Assembly: GCF_949296715.1 (NCBI RefSeq) | Contig: NZ_CASFQD010000047.1 | Coordinates: 1-28,189, forward strand | Source of the DNA: an uncultured Alistipes sp. | GTDB taxonomy: Bacteria > Bacteroidota > Bacteroidia > Bacteroidales > Rikenellaceae | Direction of reading: 5' to 3' | Length of the DNA stretch: 28,189 nucleotides | In this document: positions 22,634 through 28,189 of the stretch, piece after piece | Layout: each line of letters starts with the position of its first letter | Position numbering within the stretch: position 1 is the first letter of the stretch | The notes under the pieces: generated by a model | Told to the model about the DNA's origin: nothing | The model's database searches: none | What the model saw: the letters and a program-made list of their open reading frames with translations, nothing else | Translations under genes and position numbers: made by a program

Positions 22634-24065
22634 TCGCTCGAACGGAATCTTCTACGGCGTGGACCGCTGGACGGTCCTGCTCTACGTGCTGATCGTCCTC
22701 GCGGGCTGGGTGTCGATCACCTCGGCCTCCTACGAGGAGGGGACGGGCAGCCTCTTCTCCTTCTCGCACTTCTACATGAAGCAGTTGGTCTGGATCGGCG
22801 TGGCGTGGGTCACGGCGCTCGTCGTGCTGCTGCTCGACGAACGCTTCTACCACATGTTCGCCTATCCGGCCTACTTCGCCGGTCTGGCGCTGCTCGTCGC
22901 GGCGCTGCTCTTCGGCCGCGAGGTCAACGGCGCCAAGGCGTGGTTCGAGTTCGGCTCGCTGCGCGTGCAGCCCGTCGAGTTCGCCAAGATCGCCACGGCG
23001 CTGGCCCTGGCCCGCGTCATGAGCAACTACTCCTTCTCGATCAACCGGCCATCGGATCTGGTGAAGGTCGGACTGGTCATCTGCATCCCGCTGGGAATCA
23101 TCATCCTGCAGAACGATACCGGCTCGGGCATCGTCCTCTGCTCGTTCCTCTTCGTGCTCTACCGCGAGGGGCTCAACAAGTGGCTGTGCATCCCCGTGCT
23201 GATGATCGCCGCGCTGTTCATCGTCTCGTTCCTGCTCTCACCCACGACGCTGCTCGTGCTGGTGATCCTCGTCTGCACCTTCTCCGAGGCGATGATGAAC
23301 GGCCACTGGCGCTCGCGCATCATCTACCTCGCGTCGCTGGCCCTGGCGTCGATCCTGCTGTGCGTCGTGATGCACCTGATCGCCCCCGGCGCGATGGACA
23401 TCCACGCCTGCCTGCTGACCGTGACGCTGCTGTCGCTCGTCGTCGTGGCGGTCTACGCCTACCGGGCCAACCTGCAGAACATCTTCCTGACGATGGGGCT
23501 GTTCCTGATGACGATCGTCTTCCTGCCGACGACCGACTACATCTTCAACTCGATCCTCAAGCAGCACCAGCAGAACCGCATCCTGAGTTTCCTGGGCATC
23601 ATCAGCGATCCGCTCGGCACGGACTACAACGTCAACCAGTCGAAGATCGCCATCGGCTCGGGCGGCCTGCTGGGCAAGGGCTTCCTGCAGGGCACGCAGA
23701 TCAAGTACGGCTTCGTGCCCGAACGCCACACGGACTTCATCTTCTGCACGGTGGGCGAGGAGTGGGGCTTCCTGGGCACGACGCTGCTGCTCACGCTGCT
23801 CTGCCTGCTCATCCTGCGCCTGATGCGCATGGGTGAACGGCAGGAGGAGCCCTTCGGGCGGATCTACTGCTATTGCGTGGCGTCGATCCTGCTCTTCCAC
23901 GTGCTGGTCAACGTCGGCATGACCATCGGGCTGATGCCCGTGATGGGCATTCCGCTGCCGTTCATGAGCTACGGCGGCTCGTCGCTCATCGCCTTCACGA
24001 TCCTGCTATTCATCGCCGTGCGGCTCGACGCCTCGACGCGGCAGTTTTCCATAAACAAATTCTGA
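22623..24065 (+). CDS. rodA: RodA, SEDS-family peptidoglycan glycosyltransferase
   Basis: A 480-residue polytopic protein polymerising lipid II together with PBP2. SEDS motifs: L-R-V-Q-P-V-E-F-A-K-I (loop after segment 3), P-E-R-H-T-D-F-I-F-C-T-V-G-E-E-W with the conserved catalytic-loop Asp, and the C-terminal G-L-M-P-V-M-G-I-P-L-P-F-M-S-Y-G-G-S-S. At 480 residues it is longer than the ~370-420 of many RodA proteins. The surplus is a hydrophobic middle stretch (about 200-320) with probable extra membrane segments, seen commonly in Bacteroidota. Start 22623 is preferred to an ATG 11 codons upstream, which lies deeper in mrdA. Confidence 0.95.
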   Translation: MTADRSNGIFYGVDRWTVLLYVLIVLAGWVSITSASYEEGTGSLFSFSHFYMKQLVWIGVAWVTALVVLLLDERFYHMFAYPAYFAGLALLVAALLFGREVNGAKAWFEFGSLRVQPVEFAKIATALALARVMSNYSFSINRPSDLVKVGLVICIPLGIIILQNDTGSGIVLCSFLFVLYREGLNKWLCIPVLMIAALFIVSFLLSPTTLLVLVILVCTFSEAMMNGHWRSRIIYLASLALASILLCVVMHLIAPGAMDIHACLLTVTLLSLVVVAVYAYRANLQNIFLTMGLFLMTIVFLPTTDYIFNSILKQHQQNRILSFLGIISDPLGTDYNVNQSKIAIGSGGLLGKGFLQGTQIKYGFVPERHTDFIFCTVGEEWGFLGTTLLLTLLCLLILRLMRMGERQEEPFGRIYCYCVASILLFHVLVNVGMTIGLMPVMGIPLPFMSYGGSSLIAFTILLFIAVRLDASTRQFSINKF

Positions 24066-24073
24066 AACCTCCC

Positions 24074-26662
24074 ATGATTTCCTACAACCCCCGCGGCCTT
24101 GAGCCGCAACAGGTCGAAGAGAGCCGCCGGCAGCACGGCGACAACGTCATCACGCCACCCAAGGACGATTCGGCGTGGAAACTCCTCCTGGAGAAGTTCC
24201 GCGATCCGATCATCCAGATTCTGCTCGTCGCGGCCGTGCTGTCGCTTGCCATCGGATTCATCCACCGCGACTTCACCGAGTCGGTGGGCATCATCTGCGC
24301 CATCATCCTTGCCACGTGCGTCGGATTCTGGTTCGAGTGGGACGCACAGCGGCGCTTCCGGCGCCTGAATCAGGTCAACGACGACATCCCGGTCAAGGTG
24401 ATGCGCGGCGGGTCGATGTGCGAGATTCCGCGCCGCGATGTGGTCGTGGGCGACGTCGTCCACATCGAGAGCGGCGAGACCGTCCCGGCCGACGGCGAGC
24501 TGGTCGAGGCCGTCTCGCTGAAGATCAACGAGTCGACGCTCACGGGCGAGCCCGAGGTCGACAAGACGGTCGACGAGGCCTTCTTCGATGCCGATGCGAC
24601 CTATCCGTCGAATGCCGTGCTGCGCGGCACGACCGTGGCGGACGGCTACGGCGTGCTGGTCGTCACGGCCGTGGGCGACCACACCGAGGCGGGGCGCGTG
24701 ACGGAGCAGTCGACCGTGCAGACCGACGAGCCGACGCCGCTCGACCGGCAGCTGACGCGCCTCTCGAGGCTGATCGGCAAGGTCGGCATCGCCCTTTCGT
24801 GCACGATCTTCTGCGTCATGCTCGGCAAGGCGATCTTCGTGGGAGGATTGCTCGAACAGGACTGGCTGTCGATCTCGCAGCAGGTGCTGCACGTCTTCAT
24901 GATCTCGGTGGCGATCATCGTCATGGCCGTGCCCGAGGGGCTGCCGATGTCGATCACGCTCTCGCTGGCGATGTCCATGCGGCGGATGCTCAAGACCAAC
25001 AACCTCGTGCGCAAGATGCACGCCTGCGAGACGATGGGCGCCGTGACGGTGATCTGCACCGACAAGACCGGCACGCTGACGCAGAACCGCATGCACGTGC
25101 AGGAGCTCGTGCGCTACGACACGTTGCCCGACGCGGAGTTCGATGAACTCATTGCCGCCAACTCCACGGCCTTCCTCGACGCCGGAGGCCACATCATCGG
25201 CAACCCGACCGAAGGGGCGCTGCTCGAATGGATGCGCACGCGCGGCAGCGATTACGAGACGCTGCGCGGCGGGGCGAAGATCGTCGACCGGCTCACCTTC
25301 TCGACCGAGCGCAAGTACATGGCGACGATCATCGGGAGCGGCCTCTCGGGCCGCCGCATCCTCTGCGTGAAGGGTGCTCCGGAGATCGTGCGGGCGATGT
25401 GCGCGGCCGACGGGCAGGACGAGGCGGTGGCCGTGCAGCTGCTCGCCTTCCAGAACCGCGCCATGCGCACGCTGGCCGTGGCGTGGGCCGAGACCGGCGA
25501 GACCGACTGCCTGCGTGCCGTGGCTGGCGGCGGGCTGCACTTTTCGGGCGTGGCGGCCATCTCGGACCCCGTACGCGAAGATGTCCCGGCGGCCGTGCAG
25601 CAGTGCCTCAAGGCGGGTATCGACGTGAAGATCGTCACGGGCGACACCCCGGCGACGGCGCGCGAGATCGCCCGCCAGATCGGGCTGTGGGACGACGCCT
25701 GCGACGGCGAGCAGAACCACATGACCGGCGCCGACTTCGCCGCCATGAGCGACGAGGAGCTCCTCGAGCACGTGCAGTCGCTCAAGATCATGTCGCGGGC
25801 CCGGCCGCTCGACAAGCAGCGCCTGGTGCGGCTGCTGCAGCAGTGCGGCGAGGTGGTGGCCGTGACGGGCGACGGCACGAACGACGCCCCGGCGCTGAAC
25901 TTCGCCAACGTCGGCCTCTCGATGGGTTCGGGCACCTCCGTGGCGAAGGACGCCTCGGACATCACGCTGCTCGACGACTCCTTCACGTCGATCGCCACGG
26001 CCGTGATGTGGGGCCGCTCGCTCTACCGCAACATCCAGCGCTTCGTCCTCTTCCAGCTGACGATCAATTTCGCGGCCATCGTGATCTGCTTCGTCGGCGC
26101 CGTCTTCGGCACGGACATGCCCCTGACCGTCGTGCAGATCCTCTGGGTCAACATCATCATGGACACCTTCGCCGCGATGGCCATGGCTTCGCTGCCGCCC
26201 AGCCCCGAGGTGATGCTCGAAAAGCCGCGTCCGCGCGACGAGTTCATCATCACGCCCGGCATGGCCCGCACGATCCTGACGTGCGGCGTGGTGATCGTCG
26301 CCGTGCTGCTCGGCATGCTCTTCTGGTGGACGTCGCGGCAGCAGGGCGAGCTGACCATCCTGCAGCTGACGCTCTTCTTCTCGACATTTGTTTTCCTTCA
26401 GTTCTGGAACATGTTCAACGCCAGGGGATTCGAGACACGCCACTCGGTCTTCACCTGCCTGAAGGGGTGCCGCGAGTTCTTCCTCATCCTGCTGGCGATC
26501 GCCGTCGGTCAGGTGCTCATCGTCGAGTGGGGCGGCGAGGTCTTCCGCACCGTGCCGCTCACGGGCGGCAAATGGGCCGAGGTGATCGGCCTGACGTCGC
26601 TGCTGGCCTTCGGCGGCGAACTGGTGCGGGCCGTGCGCCGGCACGGAGGACCGCATAACTGA
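24074..26662 (+). CDS. P-type Ca2+-translocating ATPase, PMCA-like (P2B)
   Basis: An 862-residue P-type ATPase. Catalytic motifs: T-G-E-P at 157-160 (actuator domain), P-E-G-L at 287-290 in segment M4, D-K-T-G-T at 330-334 (phosphorylated Asp330), K-G-A-P-E nucleotide site and T-G-D-G-T-N-D from 598. Segment M6 reads L-W-V-N-I-I-M-D-T-F (Asn693, Asp697). V-P-E-G-L-P plus this M6 is the plasma-membrane Ca2+-ATPase type. It probably exports Ca2+ to the periplasm; other divalent ions cannot be excluded. Start 24074 lies 8 bp after the rodA stop; the longer open frame runs back inside rodA. Co-transcribed with rodA and the PAP2 gene. Confidence 0.92.
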   Translation: MISYNPRGLEPQQVEESRRQHGDNVITPPKDDSAWKLLLEKFRDPIIQILLVAAVLSLAIGFIHRDFTESVGIICAIILATCVGFWFEWDAQRRFRRLNQVNDDIPVKVMRGGSMCEIPRRDVVVGDVVHIESGETVPADGELVEAVSLKINESTLTGEPEVDKTVDEAFFDADATYPSNAVLRGTTVADGYGVLVVTAVGDHTEAGRVTEQSTVQTDEPTPLDRQLTRLSRLIGKVGIALSCTIFCVMLGKAIFVGGLLEQDWLSISQQVLHVFMISVAIIVMAVPEGLPMSITLSLAMSMRRMLKTNNLVRKMHACETMGAVTVICTDKTGTLTQNRMHVQELVRYDTLPDAEFDELIAANSTAFLDAGGHIIGNPTEGALLEWMRTRGSDYETLRGGAKIVDRLTFSTERKYMATIIGSGLSGRRILCVKGAPEIVRAMCAADGQDEAVAVQLLAFQNRAMRTLAVAWAETGETDCLRAVAGGGLHFSGVAAISDPVREDVPAAVQQCLKAGIDVKIVTGDTPATAREIARQIGLWDDACDGEQNHMTGADFAAMSDEELLEHVQSLKIMSRARPLDKQRLVRLLQQCGEVVAVTGDGTNDAPALNFANVGLSMGSGTSVAKDASDITLLDDSFTSIATAVMWGRSLYRNIQRFVLFQLTINFAAIVICFVGAVFGTDMPLTVVQILWVNIIMDTFAAMAMASLPPSPEVMLEKPRPRDEFIITPGMARTILTCGVVIVAVLLGMLFWWTSRQQGELTILQLTLFFSTFVFLQFWNMFNARGFETRHSVFTCLKGCREFFLILLAIAVGQVLIVEWGGEVFRTVPLTGGKWAEVIGLTSLLAFGGELVRAVRRHGGPHN

Positions 26663-26670
26663 CCGGAGCC

Positions 26671-27894
26671 ATGCGATCGCTGCTTCTTCTCTTCCTGCTT
26701 GCGACTTCGGTCGCAAGGGCGGACTCCCCGGCCGACAGCGTCCATTACGACTCGCGGGGGCGGATCAGCCGGCTGGTCGACCACCGCACCTCGACGCAGG
26801 CCTACCGCATGACCTTCATCGGCGTGCCGCTCATCATCGGCGGCGTCGTCATGCAGTCCTACGACGCGGACTTCCGCCGCCTGCGCAACGGCTACGGCGA
26901 ATCGTTCCACCAGACCTACGACGACTACCTGCAGTACGGTCCTGCGGGGCTGATGCTCGGTCTGAAGGCCTGCGGCGTCAAGGGCCGCAGCTCGTGGGGC
27001 CGCATGCTCACCTCGGATGCCTTTTCCGCGGCCATCATGGCCGTTGCGGTCAACTCGCTCAAATACTCCTGCAACGTGATGCGCCCCGACGGCTCCACGC
27101 GCAACTCCTTCCCGTCGGGACATACGGCCACGGCCTTCATGACGGCGACGATGCTTCACAAGGAGTACGGCCACCGCAGCCCGTGGTACAGTATCGCGGG
27201 CTACACGATGGCGACCGTCACGGGCGTCACGCGCCAGCTCAACAACCGCCACTGGATGAGCGACGTGATGGTCGGGGCCGGCATCGGCATCCTCGCCACG
27301 GAGTTCGGCTACTTCCTGGCGGACCTGATCTTCAGGGAGCGGGGGCTGAACGTCTACGACGTGGAGCTGGTTTACGACCGCTACCGCCGGCCGTCGTTCT
27401 TCGGGCTGAATCTCAGCGTCACGGCCGTGCCGGGGCGTTACCGGCTCTCTCCGGGACTGACGGCCGAGTTCTTCAGCGGCCCCACCGTCAGCGTGCAGGG
27501 CGCCTGGTTCGCCTCGCCCTACTGGGGCGTCGGCGGCCGCTTTGCGGTGACGAACCTGCGCGTGAGTCTCAACGGCGTATCGCAGACCGACAACCTGGAG
27601 AGCGCGTCGATCAATGCCGGAATCTACGGCTCGTATCCCTTCTCGATCCGGTGGCTGATCGGCGGCGCGGTTTACGGCGGCTACCAGCGTTATAAGTCCT
27701 TCCGTTCGGGCGATGTCGCCTTCGGCAACCGCGGCGGCGGCCTCTTCGGCGCGGAATTCTCCCATACCTACATCGCCACGCAGAATCTGGGCGTGCGCTT
27801 TACGATCGACTACGACTGTGCCGCGCCCGTTGCGGCCGGCTCCTCGCGGCTGCACCTGCTCACCCTGGGACTGGGCATCAGCGCCGTGTTCTGA
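26671..27894 (+). CDS. PAP2-family phosphatase fused to a C-terminal beta-barrel-like domain
   Basis: A 407-residue exported protein: signal peptide about 1-18 (ending A-R-A-D), then a type 2 phosphatidic-acid phosphatase domain. The catalytic motifs are intact: K-x6-R-P at 131-139, P-S-G-H at 148-151 and T-R-x5-H-x3-D at 187-198 (His194 and Asp198 of the charge relay; Thr replaces the usual Ser). After about residue 235 the sequence changes to eight or nine alternating amphipathic strands (for example S-I-N-A-G-I-Y-G-S-Y and V-R-F-T-I-D-Y-D), ending G-L-G-I-S-A-V-F with terminal Phe, the sign of an outer-membrane barrel. Likely substrates are undecaprenyl pyrophosphate, phospholipid or lipid A phosphate. 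Last gene of the Rod operon, 8 bp after the ATPase. Confidence 0.88.
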   Translation: MRSLLLLFLLATSVARADSPADSVHYDSRGRISRLVDHRTSTQAYRMTFIGVPLIIGGVVMQSYDADFRRLRNGYGESFHQTYDDYLQYGPAGLMLGLKACGVKGRSSWGRMLTSDAFSAAIMAVAVNSLKYSCNVMRPDGSTRNSFPSGHTATAFMTATMLHKEYGHRSPWYSIAGYTMATVTGVTRQLNNRHWMSDVMVGAGIGILATEFGYFLADLIFRERGLNVYDVELVYDRYRRPSFFGLNLSVTAVPGRYRLSPGLTAEFFSGPTVSVQGAWFASPYWGVGGRFAVTNLRVSLNGVSQTDNLESASINAGIYGSYPFSIRWLIGGAVYGGYQRYKSFRSGDVAFGNRGGGLFGAEFSHTYIATQNLGVRFTIDYDCAAPVAAGSSRLHLLTLGLGISAVF

Positions 27895-28008
27895 CCGGCG
27901 GGTGGGGGCTCTCCCCGTGTCGCGTATGCCGGAATCATCCCTGCGGAGCCTTGCCGGCGCACAAAAAAGGGGTAATGATGCCAAAATTGGTTGGTATTAT
28001 ATTAGAAC

Positions 28009-28040
28009 AAATGACCAGAATCGTATGATTCTGGTCATTT
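28009..28040. terminator. Perfect hairpin at the IS transposase stop (right copy)
   Basis: The same 14-bp stem as in the left copy, arms 28009-28022 and 28027-28040, loop GTAT on the plus strand. It overlaps the minus-strand stop codon at 28035-28037 and would also act on transcripts leaving the PAP2 gene on the plus strand, where GTTTTTC follows. Confidence 0.6.
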
Positions 28041-28189
28041 GTTTTTCTTAATAATTCCATCATTGCTATTCAGAAAAAGATACCACTTTACGAAGTCCTT
28101 AAAATGTTGTTCCGAGAGTCCGCGATGGACTCTTAAGTTGTCTTTTAAGTGACCGAAGAACGACTCAATAGAGTTTGAGGATTTCGGTA
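28035..28189 (-). CDS. IS transposase, C-terminal fragment (right copy)
   Basis: The last 51 codons of the same transposase as at the left edge; the 5' part lies beyond the window. Compared with the left copy, 12 codons differ but only two change the residue (Ile to Val after N-L-R, and Arg to Asn in K-K-x-K). This pattern suggests both lineages have been kept functional. Confidence 0.8.
   Translation of the reverse strand, partial: PKSSNSIESFFGHLKDNLRVHRGLSEQHFKDFVKWYLFLNSNDGIIKKNK

Larger units (their letters stand above)
27971..28189 (-). mobile_element. 3' end of an insertion sequence (right copy, inverted)
   Basis: The same element end as at 1-268, in opposite orientation. The outer boundary GGTAATGATG at 27971 is where similarity to the left copy starts. 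The last 67 bp after the transposase stop are identical in the two copies, while the coding part differs. The 76-bp gap between the PAP2 stop and this boundary holds no clear terminator. Confidence 0.85.

Noticed and set aside
1..28189. Composite transposon bounded by the two IS copies
   Set aside because: The interior is housekeeping genes (bamA, nadK, pgi, mreB and so on) with uniform composition. The copies are diverged, so joint transposition is implausible.

Overview
The window is a 28.2 kb piece of a GC-rich Bacteroidota chromosome, most likely Bacteroidales and probably Alistipes or a relative in the Rikenellaceae. The phylum call rests on several things: TAnnTTTG-type -7 boxes in front of most transcription units, weak or absent Shine-Dalgarno sequences, the uppS-bamA-skp-skp cluster, the Bacteroidota form of YebC, and a long RodA. 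The genus is an inference from GC richness and gene style. Almost all of the window is core, chromosomal gene content. No obvious prophage, defence island, CRISPR array, tRNA or rRNA was seen.

Layout: 1-268 and 27971-28189 are the 3' ends of two related but non-identical copies of one AT-rich insertion sequence, in inverted orientation. The window therefore starts and stops inside a repeated element. Moving in from the left there is an orphan AraC regulator (minus strand), then about 600 bp without a gene that holds a perfect 32-bp palindrome and a 42-bp tandem array. Next is the minus-strand envelope unit uppS > bamA > skp > skp, with nadK upstream of it. On the plus strand, divergent from nadK, run pdxJ > SGNH/GDSL-like protein > CCA-adding/poly(A) polymerase. 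Two divergent EamA-type exporters follow. Then come a minus-strand trio (glyoxalase-like, tsaC-like, thioesterase) and the divergent yebC. A membrane-anchored rubrerythrin-like protein lies downstream of the gpsA > pgi pair on the minus strand.

The right third is the plus-strand rod-shape locus: mreB, a 188-bp gap with a hairpin, then the tightly coupled mreC > mreD > mrdA(PBP2) > rodA > Ca2+-ATPase > PAP2 phosphatase with a C-terminal beta-barrel. Functionally the window is dominated by envelope biogenesis. UppS makes the undecaprenyl lipid carrier, BamA and Skp assemble outer-membrane proteins, MreBCD/PBP2/RodA run lateral wall synthesis, GpsA supplies glycerol-3-phosphate for phospholipid, and the PAP2 protein may dephosphorylate a lipid carrier or lipid A.

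The most unusual items are: the PAP2-barrel fusion at the end of the Rod operon; the membrane-anchored rubrerythrin relative with an eroded di-iron site; a GDSL protein whose nucleophilic serine is a glycine; the 42-bp repeat array that would be transcribed as regularly spaced mini-hairpins; and the two IS copies, whose coding ends differ at 13 of 156 bases while their 67-bp 3' ends are identical. I did not find convincing evidence of a wholly new multi-gene system.
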